Positions 18,029 to 26,248 are shown, counted from the stretch's first letter. The stretch is DNA of 64,000 nt from Bacteroides intestinalis (GCF_902364365.1 NZ_CABJDN010000006.1:62001-126000); one strand, 5' to 3'. The notes: generated from the letters alone by a model not told the origin. Program-made: numbers and translations.

Positions 18029-18550
18029 ATGAAAATAAAACTTTAGGGTTTGATACTGTTCTGGGGACTATTTGCTTTTAGCGTAACAGCCTCTGACAGC
18101 ATTTCATTGAGGCAAAAGGCACAGCATGCAACAGAAGAGGGGAATTATGAGGAAGCCTGTCAAACTTATCAAAAGTTGAGCAATCAGTATGATTCTGTCT
18201 ACCAACATGTTTATAGCAAAGAAATTGAAGACTTACGTGCTACTTACCAGATAGACGAGCTTGAGTTGAAGAATAAAGAACAGGCCAACCGTCTGCTCTC
18301 TTACTTCATCGGGATAGCTTTGCTTCTAAGCTCTATCGTTTTAATCTGTTTCTTTTTCTTCAGACGGCAGAATAAACAACTCACCATTTCCCGAAAGAAA
18401 CTGGAGGAGGCCAGAATCATGGCCGAGGAGTCAGTGAAGAATAAAAGCCTTTTCTTTTCCAATATGAGTCATGAGGTCAGATTGCCATTGAATGCACTTG
18501 CCGGATCTTCGAGCATTCGTCTTTATCCATCCCCTGGTAGAAAGGAGTGA
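18029..18550 (+). pseudogene. Eroded TPR-type sensor histidine kinase (amber codon 6, truncated after HisKA)
   Basis: ATG 18029 opens MKIKL, hits TAG at 18044-18046, and continues in frame as a signal peptide (GLILFWGLFAFSVTAS). A short TPR-like stretch follows (ATEEGNYEEACQTYQKLSN), then a membrane helix (LLSYFIGIALLLSSIVLICF) and the HisKA dimerisation helix with an intact phospho-acceptor, FFSNMSHEVRLPLNALAG. The frame then ends at TGA 18548 with no ATP-binding domain. A TTG at 18050 could start a shortened product. Related Bacteroidales kinases are about 600 residues, so several TPRs and the catalytic domain are gone. A non-functional relic is most likely. Confidence 0.8.
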
Positions 18551-18553
18551 TGT

Positions 18554-19138
18554 ATGAGGCGGAGACTTTATATTCTACTGATATTATTAGGTTCTGTACT
18601 ACGTGTTTCAGCCGGACTGACTCCTGAGGAACAAACCTTGCGCGACAGTATCTTTAAGATATATCATAATATGCCGGCAGATACGGTACGCGTAGAGTAC
18701 CTGAGAGATATGTATCAACAGAACATCAGGGCAGACTGGTCCATTGAACTTGTTGATTCGGCTCTGAAAGCAGCAAGAGCTTTGGGTAACGGGCGTCTTG
18801 AATTGATGTTATCCCATGAGGTGTTCCGTTATTCGCAATATCGTGGAGATTTGCCGGAAATGGAACGGCGGTTGGCAGTTCTGAAAGAATGCTGTTATCG
18901 CCAGAAATCCTATGAATATTACTTTTCCGCCTGGGAGGCAGCGCTTGATTTACAATGTTCCAGAGGCAATATTGAATATGCCATTTTGCAGGCTAAACAG
19001 ATGAAGGGGGATGCTGAAGAGTTAGGATATGAAAAAGGAATATGTACTCCTTATTATAATATTGGTATTTACTGTCCGTACTCTGTATTTCCGTTCTTTG
19101 CTGAGGAAAGACGAAGCCGAGACCCGTGCAGTAAGTGA
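18554..19138 (+). pseudogene. N-terminal TPR half of a second eroded sensor kinase
   Basis: The 194-aa frame starts 3 bp after the first relic, behind a good Shine-Dalgarno (AGGAG at 18544-18548). It encodes a signal peptide (MRRRLYILLILLGSVLRVSAG) and TPR-like helices (ALRDS-type start LTPEEQTLRDSIFKIYHNM; NIEYAILQAKQMKGDAEELG). The last homologous-looking stretch is YEKGICTPYYNIGIY. After that the frame degenerates and ends, while the kinase half continues in another frame from 19029. Taken with 19029-19712 it looks like one kinase that lost the middle TPRs and the frame. A secreted TPR-only protein is a less likely alternative. Confidence 0.65.
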
Positions 19139-19712
19139 ACTTGCCCGGAAAGCCAATCACATGAAGGATATATTTTTGAAGAATATAGTCGATGATATAA
19201 AGATACCTCTTGATAGTGTTGTTCATCTCTCCAAACTATTGTCGGTAGAAAGAGATACGCTTTCTACCGAGCAGAGAACTGAGTATTCATCCAGTATTAC
19301 AGTGAATGCAGAAAAGCTGATAACACTGGTAAACAATGTGCTTGATTTATCACGTCTGGAATCGGGAATGATGCGCTTTGATGTACAGTCGTATGATGTC
19401 GTGCAACTCTGTCGGGATGCGGTTTATATGGCGGGTATGCAGGAGGGGAATCTCGCTACCGTAACTTTTGAACACGATGTGGAGTCGTTGATGCTCCGCA
19501 TTGACAGCAGTAAGTTTCATAAACTGATCGTGGTGGGTGGTGAGCAAGAAATTAAATTGGTGGTTATCGGAAGTCCGTTGTCTGCATCATCACCGGATAG
19601 ATTACGCCAGATACAGCATGATATCAACCGTCTGTTCATTGAGATCTTCCACGGTAGTTATACGATTGAAAGTGAGAAAGCCTGTATCACAGTCTGTTTC
19701 CCATTGTCATAG
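19029..19712 (+). pseudogene. C-terminal half of the second eroded sensor kinase, phospho-His lost
   Basis: This frame overlaps the preceding one by 110 bp in a different phase. It encodes a membrane helix (YVLLIIILVFTVRTLYF), a coiled linker and a HisKA-like pair of helices (ITLVNNVLDLSRLESGMM). The position of the phospho-acceptor box reads FLKNIVDDIKIPLD, where active kinases have SHE[IV]RTPLN, so the catalytic His is Asp. The C-terminal part (about 150-227) keeps the length of an ATPase domain but no recognisable N, G1 or G2 box. It is either a pseudokinase or the rear half of a dead gene. Confidence 0.65.
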
Positions 19713-19760
19713 TAAATAGGATTGTATCTCATAGATGTCAGAAAAGTGTGGGAAAATTAT

Positions 19761-19768
19761 TATCTTTG
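19761..19768 (+). promoter_or_regulatory. -7 box of the small basic protein gene
   Basis: TATCTTTG is a perfect -7 match, 37 bp before ATG 19806. Its position excludes an upstream start at 19722, because that codon would precede the transcript. Confidence 0.6.
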
Positions 19769-19805
19769 TACCCTGGCTTATAATATAATAATAGAAAACG
19801 AATAT

Positions 19806-19988
19806 ATGAGTATAGAAGATGCAATAATGGGAGGTATCGTCTTTAAAGGAAAAAAAGACAAGCCCAAGGAAGATGGAAAGGTAAAGACTAAGGCCAAAAA
19901 GAAATCGTATATTACCGGAAAACATGGTTCCGGTGCTGCCAAGATGAAGGCGGACATACGAAAGAAAAGAGCGAATCGTCATAAATAA
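19806..19988 (+). CDS. Small lysine-rich protein of unknown function (60 aa)
   Basis: The 60-aa product MSIEDAIMGGIVFKGKKDK... is strongly basic: lysine/arginine-rich from residue 14 to the end, with a GKHGSGAAKMKADIRKKRAN tail. There is no signal peptide or membrane helix, so it is cytoplasmic and could bind nucleic acid or ribosomes (inference from charge only). It has its own -7 box. It is followed by an unusually long perfect hairpin starting 2 bp after the stop codon. No family was recognised. Confidence 0.7.
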   Translation: MSIEDAIMGGIVFKGKKDKPKEDGKVKTKAKKKSYITGKHGSGAAKMKADIRKKRANRHK

Positions 19989-19990
19989 GA

Positions 19991-20073
19991 TGATAAGATG
20001 GTAAAATGAAAAATGGTAAGATGAGGAAATACAATCCTATCATCTTACCATTTTTCATTTTACCATCTTATCA
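19991..20073. terminator. Very long perfect hairpin between convergent genes
   Basis: A 34-bp perfect inverted repeat (arms 19991-20024 and 20040-20073) encloses a 15-nt loop, followed by TTTTTT on the plus strand. It sits between the stop of the small basic gene and that of the VOC gene, so it probably terminates both transcripts. Each arm itself contains a near-repeat of the element AGATGGTAAAATGA / ATGGTAAGATGA. Confidence 0.8.
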
Positions 20074-20078
20074 TTTTT

Positions 20079-20459
20079 TCATCCTTTTGCCGGAAGTACT
20101 TCTATCCAGTAATCATCCGGGTCATGGATGAAGTACAATCCCATAGCTGTATTTTCAAAGCATACCCAGCCCATTTCTTTGTGATATTGGTGAATAGCTT
20201 CATAATCACCGGCAACGCGGAAGCATAGATGGCTTTCGTTCTCTCCAAGTTCATAAGCTTGCGGATGATCTTTCAGGCAGGTCAGTTCCAGTAAGAAACC
20301 AGTACTGTTGTCTGTCAGGTAAACCAGCGTGAAAGAGCCGTTCGAGGCTTCTTTACGGTGATGTTCTTTCAATCCCAATGCTTTTTCATAGAAAGCAATA
20401 CTACGTTCCAGATCGGTGACGTTGATATTAAAATGATCGAATTTAGCTTTTATTTCCAC
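20079..20459 (-). CDS. VOC-family metalloenzyme (lactoylglutathione lyase-like)
   Basis: This 126-aa protein has two beta-alpha-beta-beta-beta modules of the vicinal-oxygen-chelate fold. The four metal ligands of glyoxalase I can be aligned: H9 (FDHFNINV), E58 (GFLLELT), H77 (ESHLCF) and E120 (DYWIEVLP). Length equals the short bacterial GloA type. It probably detoxifies methylglyoxal-type adducts or acts on a related substrate; Bacteroides often lack glutathione, so the thiol cofactor is uncertain. Cytoplasmic, single gene. Confidence 0.85.
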   Translation of the reverse strand: MEIKAKFDHFNINVTDLERSIAFYEKALGLKEHHRKEASNGSFTLVYLTDNSTGFLLELTCLKDHPQAYELGENESHLCFRVAGDYEAIHQYHKEMGWVCFENTAMGLYFIHDPDDYWIEVLPAKG

Positions 20460-20485
20460 GTAATTAAGTAATTAGTTATTAGTGA

Positions 20486-21616
20486 TTATTTTACGAATGC
20501 CTTTAGAATTTCGCCTACATACATGCGTGGCTGACCTTCCATAGGAGCCTGTGAAGGCATCTTCTTACATTCCAGAACAACTGAAGGTTCTGTTTGGTTT
20601 GCCGGATAGAAACGAACGGTATAAGTTTCTGCAGCTTCCATCTGCTCGTAAGGTTGATCAGGTGAAAGGAAACTGAAGATAACAGGCTTACCTGAAGATT
20701 TGCCCAATGAACCACCTGCATTAGCTGTCATCATGGTCATATTGAAAGCATCTGTACCAATTACAAGTACTAATTTGCCTGCACCCATTTGGATGGCATT
20801 CGTCGGTAGTTGATCCGGAGCTACTTCTTTATAGCCAGGCACTGTACCAGAAGCAACAGGAGTGGCCGGAGTAAGCGGGGTAGCAGGTACAACGGTTACT
20901 TTGGTTGTTTCAGCCGGAGTTTTTACTTCTACTTCAGCTTTAGGAGCAATCACTATCGGACCTGAGCTTACAGCGCTCTTTGCCTCTTTCTTGGTTTCCG
21001 GTTGCTCTGTTTCGGCAGTTTTCTTGGCAGTACTTGCGCTAAGGGCTTCTGCTGCTCCAAGAGCGAGGTCATCTACAAAGTTGACTGTTTTTCTGCGCCA
21101 TTTGGCAAGTCCGCGCACCAATTTGGTTTGAGCCTTATTCAGTGCATATTTGTCTACGATCCATTCTTCTGCCGTATACTTCTCTTTTCCTTCACGGTAA
21201 TTGAAACGAATCTTTTCAACTTCCATTGTGCACTTCTCGGGTGCACAAACCACGGACAGTTGGTAGAGTATTTTTGTACGGTCCAGTGAGAGTGCACTTG
21301 AACTGAATACAATCCATTCTTCTCCCGTACCTACTATTTGTCCTTCTTCCGGGTTCGTATAGACTACGCGGCTGTTATTCTCATTCTTTTTCAGCCGTGC
21401 TTCCATCCATTTCTGCATGCGGTTGAAGATCTCTTGCTGAGACATACCGGGAATACTGAATTCTTTGGTAAATACAACTTTGCCATCTACTTCGGGTACT
21501 GCGCCCGCTAGATACTTGCTGTCATCATCATCGTCGTCTTTGTCTTTTTGAGCATGTACTGCAACAGGCAGACAAATGCATAAGAGTACAAAAAGGAGGT
21601 GTGTCAAATTTTTCAT
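20486..21616 (-). CDS. Exported DUF4468 (TBP-like fold) protein
   Basis: The 376-aa product has a signal peptide (1-23, ending VAVHAQ) followed by an acidic KDKDDDDDDSKY patch. The DUF4468 domain (about 45-165) is recognisable by VVFTKEFSIPGMSQQEIF, a conserved-looking central sheet and EEWIVDKYALNK. A Thr/Pro/Val-rich low-complexity linker (about 210-265) joins it to a C-terminal region of about 100 residues that looks like a second small beta domain (GAGKLVLVIGTDAFNMTM). Function of the family is unknown; the location is probably periplasm or cell surface. Its start is 12 bp from the stop of the neighbouring upstream metallo-hydrolase gene, so they may be co-transcribed. Confidence 0.8.
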   Translation of the reverse strand: MKNLTHLLFVLLCICLPVAVHAQKDKDDDDDDSKYLAGAVPEVDGKVVFTKEFSIPGMSQQEIFNRMQKWMEARLKKNENNSRVVYTNPEEGQIVGTGEEWIVFSSSALSLDRTKILYQLSVVCAPEKCTMEVEKIRFNYREGKEKYTAEEWIVDKYALNKAQTKLVRGLAKWRRKTVNFVDDLALGAAEALSASTAKKTAETEQPETKKEAKSAVSSGPIVIAPKAEVEVKTPAETTKVTVVPATPLTPATPVASGTVPGYKEVAPDQLPTNAIQMGAGKLVLVIGTDAFNMTMMTANAGGSLGKSSGKPVIFSFLSPDQPYEQMEAAETYTVRFYPANQTEPSVVLECKKMPSQAPMEGQPRMYVGEILKAFVK

Positions 21617-21628
21617 AATGCGTATGTT

Positions 21629-22360
21629 TTATTGATTAATATCAAAACTTTCACCCCGGTGGGTTATGGACAAGAAACGGCAACCTTTGCTTTCGGCAAA
21701 CTCCCGGAAAGCATTTCCGCCTTTGTATTCCTCGCTGAAGTGCATAGGTACAAAGATAGCAGTTTTTATCCGTTCCACGAATTGTTCCGCACCTCTCATA
21801 TAATCTTTTCCGATGCGGTTGTCCACTGGAAACATAGCTACATCTACCGACGGGGCGGTTTGCTGAAGGCATTTCACTTCGGCAAGGAAGTCACCTTCCG
21901 CTTTCCGGATTTCTTGCGGAGTGGATTCTTCGCTCCAATGCCAGTTGTTCAAGTCTCCGGCATGGAAGAGCCGGACACCTTGCAGGTCAATGAGAAAAGA
22001 GATACCTACGTCCGTGGAACCGAATGCTTCGATACGGATATTCGGATCTTCGTACACATCTCCTTTATTAATATAGGTGGCATCCTCGCGCGTGGCACGA
22101 CGATGTTTCAGGATGTCCTTGGAGAAGATATAGTGAATATCCGGGCGCTCGGCTTTCCATAAAAGAACTTCGCGATTAAAGTGGTCGGGGTGAAAATGGG
22201 AAGAGAGTACATATAGTTCTCCGGGTCTTCCCAACAGATAGTCATGAACGATCCCTTTATTATATTCCGTTTCAGAGGAATCTTTGTAGTAATCGATAAT
22301 GACCGTCACTCCGTCCGCTTCAATCGCGAAGCCGCTATGGTAAATGTAATCAAGTTTCAT
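21629..22360 (-). CDS. Metallo-beta-lactamase-fold hydrolase
   Basis: This 243-aa cytoplasmic protein has the zinc-binding motif H55-F-H57-P-D59-H60 (SSHFHPDHF), an early MKLDYIYHSGFAIEADG sheet, FHAGDLNNWHW supplying the third-strand His/Asp ligands, and a C-terminal VPMHFSEEY His. This is the UlaG-like/RNase Z-like branch of the superfamily. The substrate is unknown. It precedes the DUF4468 gene on the same strand. Confidence 0.85.
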   Translation of the reverse strand: MKLDYIYHSGFAIEADGVTVIIDYYKDSSETEYNKGIVHDYLLGRPGELYVLSSHFHPDHFNREVLLWKAERPDIHYIFSKDILKHRRATREDATYINKGDVYEDPNIRIEAFGSTDVGISFLIDLQGVRLFHAGDLNNWHWSEESTPQEIRKAEGDFLAEVKCLQQTAPSVDVAMFPVDNRIGKDYMRGAEQFVERIKTAIFVPMHFSEEYKGGNAFREFAESKGCRFLSITHRGESFDINQ

Positions 22361-22441
22361 GCACGGGTTAATTTATAGCGCAATATTACGAAAAACGCTA
22401 CACAAACCTTTGGTTTTTGCTGTTATTTTTATCTAAAAGAC

Positions 22442-23146
22442 TTACATCGGCACTTCCATCAGCAGAATGTGCGAGTCTTTCAGGGTTTCCAGCTCAAAGC
22501 TGTGGGTATCGTATACGCCCATGCCGTCACGGCGTGAAAGTACGGTATCATCCACCTTCACCTCACCTTCAATCACGAAGATATACACACCTGCGTGGGA
22601 TTGGTGCATGTGATAGCCGATCTTTTTTCCCGCCTCTATCTCTCCGATGGAGAACCATGTCTGTTGCAACATCTTGGCAGGGGCATCGCCATCCGGCGAA
22701 ACGATCAGTGCCAGTTCATTCTTCCGCAAGAACGGGCGGATGTCGTAATCTTGATAGGCGGGCGGTGTATTCAGCTTCTCCGGCATTACCCAGATTTGCA
22801 GGAATTCTACCGGTTCGGTATCGCTGCCGTTCATTTCACTGTGATAAATACCGGTACCGGCACTCATGGTTTGTATGTCTCCTATGGTGATGGTGCGGCT
22901 GTTCTTATTGCTATCGCCATGTTTCAGCTTTCCTTTCAGGGGAATGGAGATAATTTCCATGTTTTTATGCGGGTGGGTACCGAAGCCTTTACCAGCTTCC
23001 ACACGGTCGTCGTTCAATACGCGCAATGCACCGAAATTCATACGGCGGGGATTGTAATATGTATCGAAACTGAATGTATGGTGGCTGTCGAGCCAATCAT
23101 ATAGAGCACGTCCACGGCTTTCCGCTTTGTCTATTACTTTTTTCAT
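22442..23146 (-). CDS. Pirin-family bicupin
   Basis: The 234-aa product is a pirin-like protein. The N-terminal cupin carries the metal ligands H58, H60 (GTHPHKNMEI), H102 and E104 (GIYHSEMN). The C-terminal cupin (about 140-234) is less conserved. Family members include quercetin 2,3-dioxygenases and redox-sensing proteins, so the reaction here is open. Cytoplasmic, single gene. Confidence 0.87.
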   Translation of the reverse strand: MKKVIDKAESRGRALYDWLDSHHTFSFDTYYNPRRMNFGALRVLNDDRVEAGKGFGTHPHKNMEIISIPLKGKLKHGDSNKNSRTITIGDIQTMSAGTGIYHSEMNGSDTEPVEFLQIWVMPEKLNTPPAYQDYDIRPFLRKNELALIVSPDGDAPAKMLQQTWFSIGEIEAGKKIGYHMHQSHAGVYIFVIEGEVKVDDTVLSRRDGMGVYDTHSFELETLKDSHILLMEVPM

Positions 23147-23249
23147 AATTTATTCCTTTCTTTAAATATTTGATATACCGAAGTAACAAACTGACTATGA
23201 AAATGTTTATAGTCGAATGTTAGCATTTATTTATTGACTGTCTTTATTG

Positions 23250-24257
23250 TTAATTCTGAATTTTCACTTCATTCTCTGATACCTTTCCATTTTTGATGTC
23301 GTTGATGTTTTGCAGAGTAGTAGTGGCAATGTTCTCCAGTGCTTCGCGGGTGAAGAAGGCTTGGTGCGAAGTTACAATCACGTTGTTGAAAGAGAGCAGG
23401 CGTGCCAGTACATCATCATCAATGATGCGGTCGGACTGATCTTCATAGAAATATTCGCTTTCTTCTTCGTATACATCCAGTCCGGCGGAACCGATTTTCT
23501 TGTTCTTCAGTCCTTCTATCAGTGCATTGGTATGTATCAGTTGTCCGCGTCCGGTATTGATAATCATTACGCCGTCTTTCATCTTACTGATGGAGTAGTC
23601 GTTAATGAGGTATTTGGTTTGTTCCGTAAGCGGACAGTGCAGGGAAATGATATCCGAACTATGATAGAGTTCATCGAGTGTGGTATATACCACCTGGTGT
23701 TCGCGGGCAAAGTTATAGTCAGGATATAGGTCATATGCCAGTATGTTCATGCCGAAACCTCGCAAAATCATAATCAGTTTCTTGGCAATCTTTCCGGTAC
23801 CGATAATGCCGGCTGTCTTTCCATACATGTCAAAACCGAGCAATCCGTGGAGAGAGAAATTACCGTCACGGGTACGCCAGGTAGCACGGGGAATTTTCCG
23901 GTTCAGCGATAGCATAAGGGCAACGGTGTATTCTGCTACGGCATACGGAGAGTAGGCAGGTACGCGTACTACTGTTATGCCACATTCTGCAGCAGCTTTC
24001 AGGTCTACATTATTATATCCGGCACAACGCAGTGCCAGTAGTTTAACACCATTATCAGCCATCATGCGGAGTACTTCCGCATCTGCGGTGTCATTCACAA
24101 ATATGCAGACAGCGTCTACATCCTGTGTCAGTATCACATTGTGTTTGTTCAGATGACCTTTATAATAACGAAGTTCAAAATCGTACTCTTTATTCTTCTC
24201 ATTGAACGAAGCCTCGTCGTAGGGCTTGGTGCCGAAAAAAGCAACTGTATATGCCAT
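23250..24257 (-). CDS. D-2-hydroxyacid dehydrogenase (D-lactate dehydrogenase-like)
   Basis: This 335-aa NAD-dependent enzyme has the nucleotide-binding GIIGTGKIAKKL with the acidic residue YDLYPD further on. The catalytic triad region shows INTGRGQLI (Arg), DVYEEESEYF (Glu) and VIVTSHQAFFT (His). The ALRCAGYNNVDL loop and overall length match fermentative LdhA-type D-lactate dehydrogenases, which reduce pyruvate to D-lactate. Cytoplasmic and monocistronic. Confidence 0.9.
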   Translation of the reverse strand: MAYTVAFFGTKPYDEASFNEKNKEYDFELRYYKGHLNKHNVILTQDVDAVCIFVNDTADAEVLRMMADNGVKLLALRCAGYNNVDLKAAAECGITVVRVPAYSPYAVAEYTVALMLSLNRKIPRATWRTRDGNFSLHGLLGFDMYGKTAGIIGTGKIAKKLIMILRGFGMNILAYDLYPDYNFAREHQVVYTTLDELYHSSDIISLHCPLTEQTKYLINDYSISKMKDGVMIINTGRGQLIHTNALIEGLKNKKIGSAGLDVYEEESEYFYEDQSDRIIDDDVLARLLSFNNVIVTSHQAFFTREALENIATTTLQNINDIKNGKVSENEVKIQN

Positions 24258-24339
24258 AACTTCTGAAGTTTTTAGAATTTATTGTATATAATATAACACG
24301 CGTATAGATAATAAGGTTCAGAAACATAGGTGCTGTTTT

Positions 24340-24640
24340 ATAGGCATTAGCGGGTGGAAGGATGGGGATATGGCTCTTTTCGTTGATAGGTAGTACATTG
24401 TCCTGTTTTGTATAAGGCAATATTGAGTGTTGACGGCTGTCAATAGATATGTCAATATCAGTCAATAAGATTACTGACAGACGTCAACATACTTGTTGAT
24501 GATAGTAAACAGTAGACAATTCCTATGGCAAAACAAGTATATCCTATATGCAGATGCTATCTGTGCACTATATATGATAGGATAATGAACGTTGCTGAAT
24601 AAGTCTCTTCTTAATACCCCTTCCACCCGCTAATGTCTAT
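24340..24640. repeat. Long-range inverted repeat flanking a 257-bp non-coding segment
   Basis: ATAGGCATTAGCGGGTGGAAGG (arm 24340-24361) is repeated in inverse orientation at 24619-24640 with one mismatch (21 of 22). The arms bound non-coding DNA with no credible ORF. Possible meanings are an invertible (phase-variable) segment, a MITE-like element with terminal inverted repeats, or an RNA structure. No target-site duplication is seen outside the arms, and no recombinase gene is nearby. Confidence 0.6.
24428..24489. repeat. Second inverted repeat nested inside 24340-24640
   Basis: TGTTGACGGCTGTCA (24428-24442) and TGACAGACGTCAACA (24475-24489) are inverse copies with one mismatch, 32 nt apart. 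TGTCAATA and AGTCAATA occur between them, so the TGTCAA/GTCAA core appears several times, as in a multi-site operator. Confidence 0.55.
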
Positions 24641-24761
24641 GAATGAAAGGATACGGAGGTGTGGAAGGGGGAGGAGAGGCGGAAATGAATTGTGCTGATT
24701 TATTTATATCAGTTTCATTAGAAACAGTTTCTGTTTTCAATTAATTATGGGCTCAATCTGA

Positions 24762-24809
24762 TATTTTTGCACAAAAGACTTTTTGGTGTGCAATATTATT
24801 GTAACTTTG
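24762..24809 (+). promoter_or_regulatory. Two candidate -7 boxes for the FadL-like porin
   Basis: TATTTTTG (24762-24769) and TAACTTTG (24802-24809) both fit TAnnTTTG. The second lies 28 bp from the ATG at 24838 and has a TTTG 16 bp upstream, which is short for a -33 element. Confidence 0.45.
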
Positions 24810-24837
24810 CGCCCGCTAACAATTAAAAAAGATTTAG

Positions 24838-26169
24838 ATGAGAAAATTTTCGTTGATTAGCCTTATGTTGCTAATCGTTTCAACTTCAACTTTTGCAGGA
24901 GGTCTCCTTACGAATACAAATCAGCATGCCGCTTTTCTTCGTATGCTATCCCGTGGTGCTACCACTGAAATAGACGCTGCTTTGTCTAATCCGGCAGGTT
25001 TGGCCTTTTTGCCCAATGACGGTTTTCACATGTCTTTGAGTATTCAAAGTGCTTTCCAAACAAGGAATATCGATGCTTCGTGCGAAGGTCTGGGGCTGAA
25101 TAAGTATTATGAGGGTAAGGCATCTGCGCCTGTCATTCCCAGTTTGTTTGCCGCTTATAAGATGGGTGACTGGACGCTCTCCGGCTTTTTCGGTATTACC
25201 GGTGGCGGAGGAAAGGCTTCGTTTGACGACGGTCTTCCCATGTTCGATGCTATGGTGATAGGCGGATTGGGAGCCAAAAAAATTCCAAGCAATGCCTATT
25301 CGTTGAAAAGCTACATGGATGGCAAGCAGTACATCTACTCTGTACAGTTGGGTTTGACTTATAAGATAACGGAATGGCTTTCTGCTTTTGCGGGTGGTCG
25401 GATGAACTACTTTACCGGTGGTTACCAGGGTGCATTGAAAGCCAGTGCTGCCGTAGATTTGCCTTCTCCTGCCGGAGGAACGATACCTGTTGGTACGGAG
25501 CTTATCGGCATAGACTTGGATTGTGATCAGACCGGATGGGGATTTACTCCGGTTATCGGCTTGGATGCCAAGTGGGGTAAGCTGAATATTGGTGCAAAGT
25601 ATGAGTTCATGACTAACCTGAATATTGAAAATTCCACTAAAGCGAACTCGCTTCGTATGATTGGTGCTGCTGAAAGTGAATTGGCTGATTACAAGCATGG
25701 TGTGAATACTCCAAATGATATCCCTTCCATGCTTTCTATAGCTGCTTCTTATGAGTTTCTTCCGGTATTGCGCGCATCTGTAGAATACCACTTTTTTGAT
25801 GATAAAAGTGCAGGAATGGCCGGTGGTAAGCAGAAGTATCTGACAAAGGGAACAAACGAATATCTGGCCGGTATTGAGTGGGATGTGACCAAACATTTGA
25901 CTTTGAGTTGTGGAGGTCAGATTACAGACTATGGATTGTCTGACAATTACCAGAGTGACACCAGTTTCTCTTGTGATTCTTATACTCTGGGTTTTGGTGC
26001 CAAGTTGAATTTAACTGAAAGAGCTGCCCTGAACGTTGGCTACATGTGGACTACCTACGATGATTATACTAAAAAATCTCAGAACTATAATAATACCGGA
26101 TTGAGCGGTACAAATATCTATAGTCGTACAAACAAGGTGTTTGGTGCTAGTATCAACTACAGATTCTGA
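24838..26169 (+). CDS. OmpP1/FadL-family outer membrane transporter
   Basis: This 443-aa outer-membrane barrel has a signal peptide (1-20, ending STFAG) followed by the N-terminal hatch signature of the FadL/TodX family (GLLTNTNQHAAFLRMLSR, then DAALSNPAGLAFL with the NPA element). The rest is a 14-strand-type barrel ending in GASINYRF with a C-terminal Phe. Family members take up hydrophobic compounds such as long-chain fatty acids. Monocistronic, ended by the hairpin at 26195. Confidence 0.87.
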   Translation: MRKFSLISLMLLIVSTSTFAGGLLTNTNQHAAFLRMLSRGATTEIDAALSNPAGLAFLPNDGFHMSLSIQSAFQTRNIDASCEGLGLNKYYEGKASAPVIPSLFAAYKMGDWTLSGFFGITGGGGKASFDDGLPMFDAMVIGGLGAKKIPSNAYSLKSYMDGKQYIYSVQLGLTYKITEWLSAFAGGRMNYFTGGYQGALKASAAVDLPSPAGGTIPVGTELIGIDLDCDQTGWGFTPVIGLDAKWGKLNIGAKYEFMTNLNIENSTKANSLRMIGAAESELADYKHGVNTPNDIPSMLSIAASYEFLPVLRASVEYHFFDDKSAGMAGGKQKYLTKGTNEYLAGIEWDVTKHLTLSCGGQITDYGLSDNYQSDTSFSCDSYTLGFGAKLNLTERAALNVGYMWTTYDDYTKKSQNYNNTGLSGTNIYSRTNKVFGASINYRF

Positions 26170-26194
26170 TTTCATAATTACTTTATATATAGCA

Positions 26195-26229
26195 GAAGCC
26201 GTCTCGAAACATTGTTTTGAGGCGGCTTC
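26195..26229. terminator. Hairpin between FadL-like and DcaP-like genes
   Basis: GAAGCCGTCTCGAAAC (26195-26210) pairs with GTTTTGAGGCGGCTTC (26214-26229) with two non-Watson-Crick positions. It lies between convergent genes and is followed by a T-rich stretch, so it likely serves both strands. Confidence 0.75.
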
Positions 26230-26248
26230 CTTGATTTATATATCTGAT

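Noticed and set aside
19722..19805. N-terminal extension of the small basic protein from ATG 19722
   Set aside because: The perfect -7 box at 19761-19768 lies inside this extension, so the codon would precede the transcript start.
24340..24640. Insertion sequence with terminal inverted repeats
   Set aside because: The 257-bp interior has no transposase ORF and no target duplication is visible, so an autonomous IS is excluded; only MITE or inverton remain.
24946..25896. 316-aa minus-strand open frame opposite the FadL-like gene
   Set aside because: It is the antisense of a well-supported outer-membrane protein and has no recognisable protein features.
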